64,000 bases of DNA. Source: Paraescarpia echinospica. Lineage: Eukaryota > Annelida > Polychaeta > Sabellida > Siboglinidae. The translations under genes and the position numbers were made by a program. Location: the NCBI GenBank assembly GCA_020002185.1, contig CM034536.1, positions 12,236,717 through 12,300,716 of the forward strand, in the 5' to 3' direction. Shown here in pieces: positions 27,101 to 39,948 of the stretch. The notes beneath the pieces were generated by a model that did no database searches, was not told where the DNA came from, and was given only the letters and a program-made list of their open reading frames with translations. Position 1 is the first letter of the stretch; each line of letters begins with the position of its first letter.

Positions 27101-28944
27101 GACAGGGCAAGACTGTGGGATTGGTTGGGCTGAATTGTTTCAGTTCCCCAGACAAGGTGAGGCTGTGGGTTTGCTTGGGCTGAATTGTTTCAGTTCTGCA
27201 AAGAGGTCAAAGCTGTGTGATTGCTTGGCCTGCATTGTTTCAGTTCCCCAGACAGGGCAAGACTGTGGGATTGGTTGGGCTGAATTGTTTCAGTTCCCCA
27301 GACAAGGTGAGGCTGTGGGTTTGCTTGGGCTGAATTGTTTCAGTTCCCCACACAGGGTGAGGCTGTGGAATTGCTTGGACTTAATTGTTTTAGTTTCCCA
27401 GACAGGGTGAAGCTGTGGGATTGCTTGGGTTGAACTATTTGAGTTCCCCAGACAGGGCGTTGTTAAGGAATTGCTTGGACTGAATCGGTTTGGTTCCACA
27501 GACAGGGCGAGGCTGTGGGATTGCATGGGATGAATTGTTTCAGTTCCAAAGAGAGATCGAGGCTGTGAAATTGGTTGAGCTAAATTGTTTCGCTTCCCTA
27601 GATAGGTCTAGGCAGTGGGCTGAATTGTTTTAGTTCCCCAGACTTGTTGAAGCTGTGGGGTTGTTTGGGATGAACTGTTGCTCCCGGTCATCCACCCTCC
27701 CCATCAAACTAAAGACTATGTTCGATGGAAGTGATGGATCTACTGCAGCTTTACCTTCCTCTCACTGTTACTATGTTCTGCGCTACCTGGAGCTACTCAT
27801 ATATGCCTACGCCGCTAAGCATTCGTTGACACACGTTTGACGTACCATCAGGTCTATCCGTCTGCATTCTACTTTGTTTTCCTTAACATCTTCTTCTATA
27901 ACACCTGATGTGGGCCCTCAATGCGAAAGTAATATAACTAATGTATAAAGGATAATGTTCTGTTCTGTGTTCGTGCAACTTGCAGCAGTTTGTTTCGTAT
28001 TTTATCTTTCGATACTTGAGCAGAAGCAGCATACACTCGCCGGATCTTCAGCGCGTCTGTGGCCATTTGGATTGACGTTTCCTCAGAGGTCACGTTTCTA
28101 TACCGGCATATAAATATATCGTAGCACTACGTAAGGTTATTGTACGTAGGGTATATCAATTTATATATACACTATTAAAACATGGTTGGTCGACTTCTTC
28201 ACCGCTAGGCTGATTCCAGTTAGACTGATTCCGTTGCACTAGCGATAGGTTCGGGAACCAGGCTGTGCTGTCGTGATGTATGACGTGACGTCACGGTTTT
28301 ATGACGTCTGCATATGTGTGGTTCCCTGGCTCACCACCACTGATCTCTACTTCTTCTTCTGCCATAATTTCTCCTATCCTCAACGTACTGAGGATACAGG
28401 CGATGGTTGCTGGACAAAACAGGAACAGTGCTTTTATGTACAAAGATTTTATTTATTTATTTAACACAAATAACATACAAATAAAAGGAATACGTGCAGA
28501 AGAGGTTGGTGTTTAGATTGTTGGGTATATCAATTCTTTTTGAATTCATCCAAGCTGTTTAAACTAACAGTGTGTTGAGGTAGGAAATTTCAAACGCGAA
28601 TGTTACTGGGGAAAATAATATAAAACGTAGTTGCATCTGCAGTGAGAGACTTGACATGATAATGAATGTTGTTTTCTAGTGACAACATTTATAGGATTAA
28701 GATATTGATTTGAGGCCATTAACTGTATTGTACGTCATACAAAGTTTAGCATCAGTTCGTCGGTCTATTTGAGGCCTCCATCCTAAGGTGTATAGCAAGG
28801 CTGTCACGCTAGAGTTGTTATGGTGGCGATGTAGGACATCCCTCCCTCCTTCCCGTCCTCCCTCTCCCGTTGTGTTGCATAGGAATAACTAATTGTAGGC
28901 CTACGGTCTGAAGGGACTGTTCTGACACTATGCATGTTTTCCAG
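24173..28944 (+). other. Long intron of the channel gene
   Basis: Non-coding between exons 8 and 9. It is AT-rich and holds the 51-bp minisatellite at 25870-27690. No other gene is supported in it. Confidence 0.6.
25870..27690. repeat. Intronic minisatellite, ~51-bp unit
   Basis: About 35 diverged tandem copies of a unit with core GGCTGAATTGTTTCAGTTCC, then CCAGACAGGGCGAGGCTGTG. A three-unit block is itself duplicated at about 27040-27190 and 27193-27343. The unit of 51 bp is a multiple of three, so spurious open frames with 17-residue repeats appear on both strands. Confidence 0.9.
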
Positions 28945-29066
28945 GCGAGATTGGCGGTCTGATGGGACTGCTGATGGGAGCCAGCTGTCTGACGCTCATC
29001 GAGGTGCTGGACTTTACCCTCTTCAGCATAATCTCCAAATGCAGGGAGAAGGCGACACGGATCTGA
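28945..29066 (+). CDS. DEG/ENaC-like channel gene, terminal exon with TM2
   Basis: TTTCCAG|GC joins in phase with exon 8 to give a Ser codon followed by EIGGLMGLLMGASCLTLIEV. This is the diagnostic DEG/ENaC segment: the GAS selectivity filter within the second transmembrane helix, preceded by the IGG motif. A short basic cytoplasmic tail (SKCREKATRI) ends at TGA 29064-29066. In the known family this helix lines an amiloride-sensitive Na+ pore in the plasma membrane. The upstream exons in this window lack the usual Cys-rich ectodomain and are mostly helical. Confidence 0.8.
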
Positions 29067-29149
29067 CCTACACGAGTTTGTCGTCCGGGTTAAAGGACAA
29101 CGAACGACATCGCCAAGTATGGCGTTAAAGCGTGCTACTTAATTATATG

Positions 29150-29310
29150 TATAGTGGAACCTCGATAATTCGGACTACGATAATCCATACCCAATAATCG
29201 GGATTCTGATAATCCGGACTCAGAAAATCCGAATCCCGATAATCCGGACACAAATAATCGAGACCCAGATAACCCAGACTCCAATAATCTGGATCTGCAT
29301 AATCCGGAAA
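29150..29310. repeat. Degenerate GATAATCCGGAC repeat, probable DNA-transposon end
   Basis: At least eight imperfect copies of GATAATCCGGACTC-like units follow AGTGGAACCTCGATAATTCG, a sequence typical of Tigger/pogo-like transposon ends, next to a TA. The copy looks truncated. Confidence 0.45.
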
Positions 29311-30059
29311 ACTCGACATCTGGATATCCTTTCAAGGGAATTGAAAGGATTATAATTGTGTGTCCGGTGCTGTTGAATTTTTTTCGCCGCCACATGGCCG
29401 TAATTTCACCATTATAACGTGAACGCGGGCACATTTATTCAAAGGGTCTAGGGTGCACGGTCGCGTGGGCCCATTTAAAAGGTATGCGGGCATGCAAAAT
29501 TCCTATGGTCTAGGGGGCACGTTTCCCCCCATGCCATCCTGGATCCTTATGACGGGTCTGTGTTGCTCTCAGTAGTGGAATAAGGGAACATTGTTTGACT
29601 GGTTAATTGCGTTTCATAAAGATGACGTATTGTTTACCTCGTGGATTCAGCCGCATCGATCACACGTATAGCACCATGGTGTCGACTATTCATGCAATTT
29701 CTCTTAAAGATTTTCTCAAAGTTTGTTATAATAAGTAATGTAATTATAGCAACACGATTACATAGGGATTTACACTGAGATGTTCTTGTGCAGACAGCAC
29801 AGGTAATGCACCATAGACGTTCAACTGATACACGGTGCCAGAACAACACAAGTCGAAAAGGAAACAATTATTTATCAGAAGATAAGACGAATCTGTCCTA
29901 TTAATGATAGTAGAATTGTAAGTTTGTAAGCACCACGCGGATGCTCGAACTCAACCAGTTTTGAAACATCACCGACCGTATGCGCAAAAATTTCAACAAT
30001 TAACATACGATTTACAGCTATAGCCAATAGAACTACTCCGACGAGATTGGTAGGCTTAT

Positions 30060-30291
30060 TACAGTTGAACCTCGCTTTACGGTCACCTCGGTGTATAGTC
30101 ACCTCGCAATTAAGGTCACCCTAGGACAGTCCCAAATTCTTTCCATATGCAGTGAATTATGGGAAATTAGTCCTGCTAATAAAGTCACCTCGCTATTCAG
30201 GTCGCCTCCGCCCAGTCCCAAGGGTGACCTTAACAGGTCGCCTCCGCCCAGTGCCAAGGGTGACCTTAACAGTGCGGTTCCATTGTACCTA
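30060..30291. mobile_element. Short non-autonomous DNA transposon (MITE-like)
   Basis: The left end TACAGTTGAACCTCGC and the reverse complement of the right end, TACAATGGAACCGCAC, form an imperfect inverted repeat. Inside are inverted and direct repeats of AGGTCACC. It has no coding capacity, and a TA at each end suggests mariner/pogo-type insertion. Confidence 0.55.
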
Positions 30292-30950
30292 ATGATTATG
30301 TAATAAAGGAAATGTGTCCGATGGCGTACCTTAATCGACTGCGATAACAGATCGGTGAGTTGATAACAAAGATACCGACTTAAAACGTGTCGTCGTTGTT
30401 CATTAATCGACTGCGTGTGTCATTGCCGTCTTGAACGGCCGATTAATGACGGATTGGACATTGAATTACAGTGTTGACCCTTGGTCGTGTTTATTGTGTG
30501 TGTTTGTGTGTGATATATCTCAAAAAAGGTTTTGATAAAAGCTTCAGAAAAAAATGTTACGTGTGAGACATGACAGTTCTATGCCAGGCTTTTACAGACC
30601 TAATGCGTATCGTAAAATTTGACCTTTCCTTCAATGTATTGATCTTTGTATATGACATTATGTATATGCCTAATGTGCATGATATTACATGTGATGATTA
30701 ACTGCATTTACTATCTGACTATCGAATTAATTACTTACGTAAGCTAGTCCTAGATATTACGTTGCAAAAGGTAATGCAACTTTTGAATTGCATCATTTTT
30801 CCGAACAATGTCGCAATAACAACAACGGAAGCGATATCAACCACTGAAATCGAGTTTTCTTTATATCACGCTTCCATCAACGTTTCGACTGGCGTCGACA
30901 ATCTTCATTGGGAACTTGATAATTTTATTGTTTCCTCCGGTCGCCAGACG

Positions 30951-31350
30951 GTATTTCCGGACATGCGCATTAAGGGTCGGTACTGCATAATATTATTATA
31001 TGATACAGGGATACCAATCGTGAACCGAGAAGATAGGGATACCAACAGACTCGGCCTCGTGTGTGCCATACCATGTGGCACGCGGAGAGAAACCAGTTCT
31101 GTTCTTTGTGAAGACAGCTGATGGCAGTCGAAATGTTGATGTAACGTTTGATCACATGGTTGTTGTCAAGACAATTCGATTAAACATGTTGTTCCAACTT
31201 GTTGAACATGTTCACCGATCTCAACCTTTGTTGCTTTAGTGTGTTGAGGTTTTCACTTAATTACGAGTCATTGTATATTATAAGGATAAAATCGGGTGTT
31301 ATTAAAACATGTCTTATTCGTTGTGGTTTACTGAATTATGTGTATCAACA
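30951..31350. repeat. Dispersed repeat, copy 1
   Basis: About 400 bp, from TTCCGGACATGCGCATTA to ATGTGTATCAACATAAC, recur in the same orientation at 31890-32296. An inverted copy of its start lies at 31562-31594. No protein is recognised; this is probably a non-autonomous transposon. Confidence 0.65.
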
Positions 31351-31561
31351 TAACATTGCATACATATATTCCCGTGTCGCCAGACGGTATGGCGAGCAGG
31401 GTGTCGCCTTGATACGTGGATGTAACAGATCATACTGTAACAGAAACAACTGTGTTAGACTGGGCGGGTGCCAGAGTGGTCGACAGAGAAAAGAACAAAG
31501 GAGGCCAGCTCGATTCGCAAAGCGATGTAGCACATAATATACTGCAGTTGTTATATAGTAT

Positions 31562-31594
31562 TGTACCGACCCTTAATGCGCATGTCCGGAAATA
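31562..31594. repeat. Inverted copy of the repeat start
   Basis: TACCGACCCTTAATGCGCAT followed by GTCCGGAAATA is the reverse complement of about 30952-30984. Together with copy 1 this makes a fold-back arrangement about 640 bp long. Confidence 0.65.
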
Positions 31595-31889
31595 AAAGCT
31601 CGCTGTGTAAGGAAATAGTCTACTCCGAATTTGCTAACAATATATATATATATATGTATTTTGGCAGTGAGTGTGTAAACAATTTGTGCTGAATACAACT
31701 CACAAGACCTTAGCTGGCTAACATAAATATTTCCACATATATATCCTTCTTCCAAATGTCTCAGACGAGACGAATTCTAATAATTTTACACACATCCCAT
31801 CACCAATATTCATAATAAAGCTTGAAGACCGCGATTAGATTCATATTTTTAGAATAGAGCAGACTATTCCCTTAAACAGCGAACTTCTA

Positions 31890-32296
31890 TTTCCGGACAT
31901 GCGCATTAACGGTCGGTTCTGCGTATTATTATTACATGATACAGGGATACCAATCGTGAACCGAGAAGACAGGGATACCAACAGACTCGGCCTCGTGTGT
32001 ACCATACCATCTGGCCTGCAGAGAGAAACCAGTTCTGTTCTTGGTGAAGACAGCTGATGGCAGTCTAAATGTTGATGTAACGTTTGATCACATGGTTGTT
32101 ATCAAAACAATTCAATTAAACATTTTCTTCCAACTTGTTGAACATGTTGACCGATCTCAACCATTGTTGTATTAGTGTGTTGAGGTTGTCACTTAAGTAC
32201 GAGTCATTGTCTATTATACGGATAAAATCGAGTGTTATTAAAACATGTCTTATTCGTTGTGATTTACTGAATTATGCTGTGTATCAACATAACAAC
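31890..32296. repeat. Dispersed repeat, copy 2
   Basis: Direct repeat of 30951-31350, with scattered substitutions and small indels. Confidence 0.65.
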
Positions 32297-32599
32297 CTGA
32301 GTGTATTTTATATACTAAATGGGGCATTGCCCACGGCTCTTTCGCTTGCCCCCCTCCAGTCAGGACAAGTGGCCACCCACATAAACAACCTTGCCCACAT
32401 CCTGGTTTATCACAAATTATCAGTCCATTGTATTCTTCGCATTAAAGATTTGATTACATATTTTTATAAACGTACACGAATCAGCAGTTTCCGTAAAGAA
32501 TAAAATCCTGAAGTCCCGTCCTAGAACACAGGAACGCCTGCTGCTATGTGTGCCCTTCGTCTGAATTGATCACATTAATTACTTCCGAGGTTCAACAAA

Positions 32600-32990
32600 T
32601 CTCTTCCGTTCGATTCTTTCCTGAAGCTGTTTCTCTTGTCACCTTTCCTCCTGGCATCGTTCCTCCCAACTTCTCTTCTGTCACATTTATTCTCACTTCC
32701 TTTCTTCCCATAATCTTTCCTTCCATTGCATTTCCTTCTCTCCTCTCCCGTCTTTTTTTCCCTCCTACCTCTTTCTCTACGGTCACTTTCTCCCCTGTCA
32801 ACTTCGCGCCTGTCACATTTCCTGCCGTCGATCCTCCAATTTCTTCTCCTCCGATCACTTACCCTCCTCTCAGTCGCTTTTCCTCAGTCTTCTTGCCACT
32901 ACTCTGCTGCTTCAGTCTCACAGTATTCTCTCTCTCCATTCCACCTGTCTCATTGCTGATTCTCATCTCCATACCCTTCACAATATCTAC
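32600..32990. repeat. Pyrimidine-rich degenerate repeat
   Basis: Dense CT-rich sequence with recurring TTTCCTTC and TTCTCTTC units. The open frames in it (Phe/Pro/Ser repeats) reflect composition only. Confidence 0.55.
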
Positions 32991-33069
32991 CAACCTAGCT
33001 ACCTCCTTCTCCAGATCGAAATTCCACCTGAAAGGTGAACCCCTCTTCCTTGGTCTCTGCCCATGACTT

Positions 33070-35334
33070 CCCACAGCCGGATAGAACAAAATTCACCCAA
33101 TTCTAGGAGGCGTCGCATGCCAAACGTCGCTTTGCCTTGACTTGCCGCTTGCAAGGCGTCATATTTAAATTTATTTAATAATAACACTCTAGTAGCAATT
33201 AAAATAGGTTAATCAACTATGTTTACACTATTCACTGTTTATATAGTCTTTAAGAAGACTGTTTACTGTGCACACATGTTACACTTTACGTAAGATTGCC
33301 TTGTTTATTTCGGTTACAGTTTTTGGTTATAGTCACAGCTGACTATCTATCCTATCAGAAATACCAACGTTACCGGTAGTGATGTAATGTAAATACAATC
33401 GATTACTTTACGCTAGACTGCCTTATTTAATTAGGTTATACCGCGCCCTACCGAATATGTGGGACATAAATACATAAACAAACTTAGTTCGCCCGGTTAT
33501 CCCAAATGCTGAATTGTTAACAACAATACTATCTAATGAAAGTGTATAGCATGTACTTACTTACACATATATTATCTTATGTAAGTAGTTTTATGTTTGT
33601 TACTTTATCACCTATATATTCTACCACATAATGAAGTTTGTTAAATCTTGTTTACAAACTTATCGTAGGCTAACTTACCTTATTATCACTCATTAGGCTA
33701 AAGTGTTCTAAAATACTTTATATAACTAACTTTAAGCACAACTACTACTCAATATATGTTTACTGCTACTTTATGAATGATATTAAGGCAAGAATAATAC
33801 TTATCAATCGGTAATTCCACTTGTTTTTCAAATTTTCTGCACCACCAATTTCTACGATCTATCTCCGCCAAACACCACAGAAGATATGAGTTAATAGAAC
33901 GTTGCCAAGCGCTGGAAGCAACTAGAAATTTGAAAATGTTTTCAGTATTCTTTCGTCATTTGTACAAACTAATCTCTTGAGTTACCTATACTTTGTGCAT
34001 TTATTTGGTTAATCAGTGGTACATACCATGATTTTTCTAAACAATATTAACTCATAAAAACCAATGAATTGCAAAAACAAAGTTATTTTCCGAGTCAGAT
34101 ATATCACAAAATATCAACATGGCAGAGATAATTTTTATTGATAACCTTTAGCTTAGATAGAATGTTGTGGATTTTTTATCTTAAAGAAAATTGAAATCCT
34201 ACAAAATTATGCCACTTGTTTTGTATGGATCGATACATGCAGCTGCAAAGTTTATTACGCCTATTACTAATGCTTTTTTACTGCAAAATGTATAGTTTCC
34301 ACAAATTGACATTAGCATCTGTACAGATAAAAGTTATTTACTAAACGTGTACCCCATAAAATCAATGCAGTCCTTCTGTTTAAAAAAAACCAAGGAGAAT
34401 GGTAAATCGTTCTCCTGTGCAGAGTGATTCGCTCTCCTGGCCTACGCGATCAAAATAATTAAGAAGAAAGTATGAGCAGGGATGAGAGATTTCCAAGGAA
34501 ACGCAGATTTCCGCGTTTTGAGAATCCAATTGGGTCATTCCTGTAATTCTTCCAGATCCGAGGAGAAATTTTTGGGGATTTATATATGGGGGGGGGCAAA
34601 GATGAGTAAAAAAAAGTTCGGGCAAAAACCGTTAAAAAAAAGTCTTATAATCAAAGTTCTTTTGTTTGGTTCTGTCTGAAATATATATTAAATATTTTTA
34701 TGCGCAATATCTCTATGGATGAGTTCGCTTTCATGCAGGTTCTGGTCTCCCTGTTTCGTTTACTACCTTCCGATGTTCCCGCTAGGTGGAAACATAGTGT
34801 TCTCGCTGCAGATAGGCAAGGAACCCTGGAATGGTGTGCGTATTGGCGGCCTCGTGTTCGTACTATAACTAACTATATGATACATCATGAAACTTCTGGA
34901 CAAAATCGACGAGGTTCACTTTCGAGAAATTGACGAAAAGCTAAGGAACAAATTTTGAGCAGACTGGTTACAGAAAACTATCAAAATAGATATCGGTAAC
35001 GGCAACAAAATAACTGACAATCGAGGACTTTCTAAATAAAAACACGGATGAACCAGGCGTCGCGTTTTGTACTTGTTGTGTATTGTGAAGTTTGCATGTT
35101 TAAGGAGACATATTACGAATAGTAATCAACTACACATGAGGTTGGCGGTATCCCAGAGTGCCTCTGGTGTGTATTGCAGAAACGGTACAAAACACGTACA
35201 GACACTTACAACTAGTACCCGTTACATCAATATACTACAGTACTGACACAGTGGGCGTGGTTTTGTGTCCATAAGGAACCATGTTCTTACTGATAAACAC
35301 TGTACAACGACACGTTTGTTGCGGACGAACACCC
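33070..35334. other. AT-rich stretch without recognisable genes
   Basis: Many stops in all frames, poly-A/T tracts, and a GGGGGG run at about 34590. I see no supported gene, RNA or repeat family here. Confidence 0.5.
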
Positions 35335-35534
35335 TGTTGTATCTAATGGTTTAGATATATACTCAGTCAAAGTCGTATTTATGCAGAACGATAACTGTTC
35401 ATTTATTGACTCGTACCCGCGCACTGCGGCTTTTATAATAAATTCAAATCTTGGGACCGTGTGTCCGCGTCATCAACACTACGTCATCCATCAGGTGACA
35501 GGTGGCTGAATATAATAATATTGTAAACACAACA
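35335..35534 (-). repeat. Putative 3' LTR of a Ty3/gypsy element
   Basis: The 200-bp segment runs TGTTGTATC...ACACAACA, so it has TG...CA ends on either strand. On the minus strand it follows the purine tract AGTAGGGGAAGAA. It contains TATAAAAG-like and AATAAA signals. I find no second copy near the gag end (39950-40400), so the 5' LTR is missing or too diverged to see. Confidence 0.55.
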
Positions 35535-35763
35535 TTCTTCCCCTACTTGGAATTAAAGTCAGTACTGGGCTCATGCAAATACTAAAGTTCGAAATACGCT
35601 TATACTATGTTAAAAATACAATCATTAATTATACGATCGATGTAGAGGAGGGGTTACTAGCACATCACTCTTTGATGAAGTGTTAAAAGCGTATTCACAT
35701 AATCGACGTGTGTACAAACGTGAAATAGAACTAGAGGAGAGGTTGCCAGCACATCACTCTTTC

Positions 35764-38700
35764 TTATTCAGAGAAATCTTTGAACCTCACGGGCGGTTTA
35801 CGAAACCTGCTGGAACGTCGAACGACTTGCGACGACAAGCACGGCTTCAGCGTTGGTCTTGCGAGCGTGTCGTCGCGTGTGTCGTCGCGCGTGTCGTCGC
35901 GCGTGTCGTCGCGCGTGTTGTCGCGCGTGTTATCGCGCGTTATCGCGCGTGTTGTCGAAATCGTCGGCGTCGTTATGGTACGTGTCGTGTGGTAGGGAAT
36001 GTGTCGCATTCAATCGTTTGAAATGCGAGATGTTTCGTGTGATCGTGTACATCCGTCTTTTAGCTGTTACGAGAGTTCCTGTACGTCGTACGACTTCGAG
36101 TGGTCGCGGGTCGAATGGTGTTGTTAACTTGTTTCTCCGAGGTTGTCGGACGAGAACCATTTCCCCAACTTGTAGTTGAGATCGCTTTGCGTTTCGTCGT
36201 TTGTCAGTGTAGACTTTCGATTTCGCTTTGTTGTCTGTGTCGCGACGTCGCAGTTTCTCATGAATCTCAGAAGCGCGAGTCTGTTGTGGGAGTTGTGGGA
36301 GTGTGACGTTTAGTTTCCTTCCATACAGCGCTTCCGCGGGCGATACACCTGTCGTACAGTGTGATGTGGCGCGATATTGCCGAAGGAAGTTGTACAGCTC
36401 CTGTTTTCAACTCCGTTGTTCCACGTGTGCCGCTCTGATGGCTTTCATTAGAGGAGCCGTAAAGCGTTCTGCCTCGCCGTTAGCGCACGGCCAGATCGGG
36501 GTTATTTTCTTGTGTTCGAACCCGAGATAGTGTGCGAACTTGGTTAGTTCACTGCCGTTGAATGGCGGGCCGTTGTCTGATTTGAGTACATCCGGGATGC
36601 CGTGACGAGCGAACATGCTGTCCAACTTGGGGATCACGGTGGAGGCTGCAGTCGACGTGACAATCTCCACCTCCGGGAATCTGCTGAAGTCATCAATGAC
36701 TACTAGTATCAGCTCGCCTGTAGGTAATGGTCCCAGGAAATCAGCTGACAGATTCTTCCATGGTGCTGACGGAATCGGCGTTGGGATCATCGGCTCAGGT
36801 GTCATGGGTGTGCTAATTGTAGCTTGACAAGCCAGGCAACTTTTGATCTGCCTCTCGGCCATGCTGTCAATTGCGGGAAACCAAACTTTTTCGCGTAGTA
36901 ACATTTTTGTCTTCACAACACCCTGGTGACCCACGTGTGCAAGTTCAACTGCTCTTTGCTGTAGAGTAGACGGTAGTATGATACGGGTACCTCTTAATAC
37001 GATGCCACTGCATGTTGTCAGTTCGTTTTTTGACATGGACGTAGTCGTGAACGAGTGTGTCGTCCCAGCGACCAGTTTGTATAGCCCTGGTGACGGCTTG
37101 CAGAACTACATCTGTCGCCGTCTGCTCTTTGACCTCGACAGCGGTCATGGCTTTTGGGATAGCTGCATTGCAGATGTATCGCACGTACTCCTCGGTCGAG
37201 TCGGTTGCTCCTTTCGCATATGGGTGTCGGCTTATGTAGTCGGCTGGATTCCGGTCGTCTTTTCCGGGTCGATACTTCAGTTCAAACTGGTAGGGAAGTA
37301 GACGCAATCTCCATCGCTCAATCCGTGCGGACGCAGGACGCTTACTCTTGAATATTCCGAGTAGTGGCTGGTGATCTGTGTAGATCGTGAAGCTTGCACC
37401 GTACAGATATAGGTGGAAATGCTCTGCGCTCCAAACAACTGCTAGCATTTCACGTTCTGTTTGAGAGTACCTTCGTTCGACGTCTGAGAGTGCTCGGCTT
37501 GCGTAGCTGACTACCTTTCCACTTTGCGTGAGAATAGCCCCTAAGCCGAGAGGGCTGGCATCGACGAATACTTCCGACGACTTGTTGGGGTCGAAGTAGG
37601 TCATCGTGCTCGTGTTCGTCAGCGCGTGTGTTAGCGCCTGGAACGATTGTTCGTGTTTAGGCTGCCAATTCCACAGTTCATCTTGTTTGGTCAGTTCTCG
37701 CAGTGGTGCAACGATGTTGGCGAAGTCGGCAATGAATCGAGACACGTACTGCGCCATGCCAAGTAGAGAGCGTACTTCTGATGGGTTTGTTGGTCGACTC
37801 GCCTTCGAAATTGAATCGAGTTTCTTCGGATCAGCACGCAGTCCATGCGCACCGAAAACGTGTCCGTAGAAAGTGACGGTTGGCTGCGAGAATTTGCATT
37901 TTTCTCGGTTCAGGCGAACGTTGTTTTCTCGCAATCTGTCTAAGACTGCTCTCAAATTCGCATCGTGTTCTGCAGGCGTCTTGCCGTGGACAATGATGTC
38001 ATCTGAAATGTTTCTGCATCCATTCAGGCCGTGTAGAAGTTCTGCGATCGTATTCTGAAATATTTCCGAAGCGGCGTCAATGCCAAACATTAACCGCTTG
38101 TACCTGTAGAGAGCGACGTGTGTGCTGAATGTCGTGATGTGTCGACTTTCAGGGTCGAGTTCCAATTGATGATATCCGGCTCTCAGGTCGAGTGTGCTGA
38201 ACATTGTCGCGCCATTCAGATCTGTTATTAGGTCATCGATGGTGGGCATTAGATGTTTCTCTCGCTTTACTGCTTTATTGGCTTCTCGCATGTCCACACA
38301 TATGCGCACGGCTCCCGTCTTCTTTGGCAAAACGACAATCGGACTCACCCACAGCGTCGGCCCGTCCGTCTTCTCGATCACGTCGTCTGCTTCGAGTTGT
38401 GCTAGTTCCTGTTCAACGTCCTTACGTATGTGGAATGGTATGCGGCGATGCTTTTGCTGTTTTGGCGTGACAGTCTCGTCAATGTGCAGTGTGATCAGCC
38501 TGTCCTTGACCTTTCCCATTCCTGCGAATAGGTCGCTGTAGTCCTCTATGACCTTGACCTTGTCGTCATCAGCTGTCGTGATTTGTCTCGCCATCGTCAG
38601 TATCTTAAGGTTCTCGGCTGCTGCATAGCCAAGCAAATTTCCACTGATGCCTTCAATAACATGAAAAGGCACTGTTAGTTGCTCACCATTACGTTGCAAT

Positions 38701-38933
38701 TCGAAGTTCGCCATGCCAAGCACAGACAGCGGCGTTGTCGCGCCGTACGGGAACACGCGAGTTGTCGTGGGCTGCAATGCTGGCTTCACATGTAGGCTGT
38801 CATACGTGTGCGATTCAAGAATGTTAACTGATGCTCCTGTGTCGACTATCATTTCTACCTGCTGACCTTGAACCTGGATGAGACGTTTTGGGATGTGCTG
38901 CCTTCCCAGACGTGGACTTGCTCGTCTGTGCAC
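35764..38933 (-). pseudogene. Ty3/gypsy pol: protease, reverse transcriptase, RNase H, integrase
   Basis: A 662-codon open frame (38933-36945) carries an aspartic protease (IVDTGASVN), a reverse transcriptase with WVSPIVVLPKK, DLRAGYHQLEL and the catalytic ISDDII box, and RNase H (VFVDASPLGLG; YTDHQPLL). The integrase follows in another frame (37036-36407): an HH-CC zinc finger (HVGHQG, CLAC), Asp in LSADFLG, Asp in KSDNGPPF and Glu in NGEAERF. Frameshifts separate the integrase from the rest, and its C-terminal part (basic RRSSRFRKPPVRF, about 35770-35800) is scattered over several frames. A GTGTCGTCGCGC minisatellite interrupts this tail at 35860-35950. Confidence 0.88.
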
Positions 38934-39948
38934 GAAGTGAACACGTACTCTCGTTCGTCATCGTTGGTAGCAGCGTGTGTTGTCAGGGTGTTCGCAACCG
39001 GATGTCGCGACATTGGACGTGATGCATGCTGGGTAGCGCGCTGTGATGATCGACAAACTAATTCAAAATGGCCGACCTTGTGGCACGCATTGCAATTCCT
39101 GCCTCGCGCCGGGCAACCAGAACGATGTGGTAGTTGATTACCGCAGTAATTGCAGGTCTTAGCGTGTCTGCTTGTAGCATTGGAGCGATTGGTCGAGTTG
39201 TAACGCTCACCTCTGTTGCCAAAATTGCGATTTTTTTACGTGTGTCTTCCCCTGGCGGATGACTGTGAAGAAGTTGCGTTGATTGGACGATCAGCTTTCG
39301 TCCTTCGACGGCGCTTGATTGTTGTTCGCTCAACTCGAGCGCTCTAGCGGCGGCGATCAGCCTGTCTAGCGATAGATCGTCCCGCAGTGCACGTCTGCGT
39401 AGCGGCTTAGATTGACATGCAAAAATGATTTGGTTAGCGATCTCCCTGTCAACGTTTGCAAAGTCACAGGATTTTGCCAATTTGCGTAGCCGTGTTGCGT
39501 AATTATCAATCGTTTCCGTCTCACCTTGTGCAGCTTGGCGAAAGCTGTAGATCTCGAAAGCGGTGTTCGTTTTCGGCGTGAAATAGTCAGTCAGTGCGTT
39601 GACGGCTGCTTGGTAAACATTTACGTCATCGGTAACGTCAGGCACGATCAGCGTGTCGAATAGCTCGTCGACTTCGTGTCCCGCGTAATGGAGAAGCAAC
39701 GCGCGCATGCGCGTCGGCTCGCTGACTGCCATAGCCGTGGTCAACCTTTCAAAACGGTCAAGCCATTTCCTCCAACGAGGTCCCAAATTGCCATCCATTC
39801 GCATGTCAAACTGTGCGAACGTGGGTAGAGCCATTGTAGACGTAGCAGTGTGTTTTTGTGGAGTTACGAGATCAGCTGTTGACGTAGTAGTTACAGCCGT
39901 GTTCATGCCGCACGCCAGAAGTAGCAATAACGTCAGCAGAGCGAGCAC
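38934..39948 (-). pseudogene. Ty3/gypsy gag
   Basis: The frame 39948-39058 has the gag capsid signature (RWRKWLDRFERL; LLHYAGHEVDELFDTL; FRQAAQGETETIDNYATRL). After a frameshift near 39230, a zinc-knuckle region with CNYCGNQ and CNACHKVGHF leads into pol. The hydrophobic run at the frame's beginning is probably upstream of the true start, near MALPTFAQFD. With pol, this makes one degraded minus-strand retrotransposon. Confidence 0.8.

Noticed and set aside
26227..27526. Repeat proteins with 17-residue units on both strands
   Set aside because: The intronic 51-bp minisatellite is a multiple of three, so open frames are expected without coding function.
32548..33066. Phe/Pro-rich open frame of 172 codons
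   Set aside because: It lies in a pyrimidine-rich degenerate repeat with no splice signals or recognisable domain.
39880..39948. Signal-peptide-like start of the gag frame
   Set aside because: The hydrophobic run precedes the likely gag start (MALPTF) and is probably untranslated leader of the retrotransposon.
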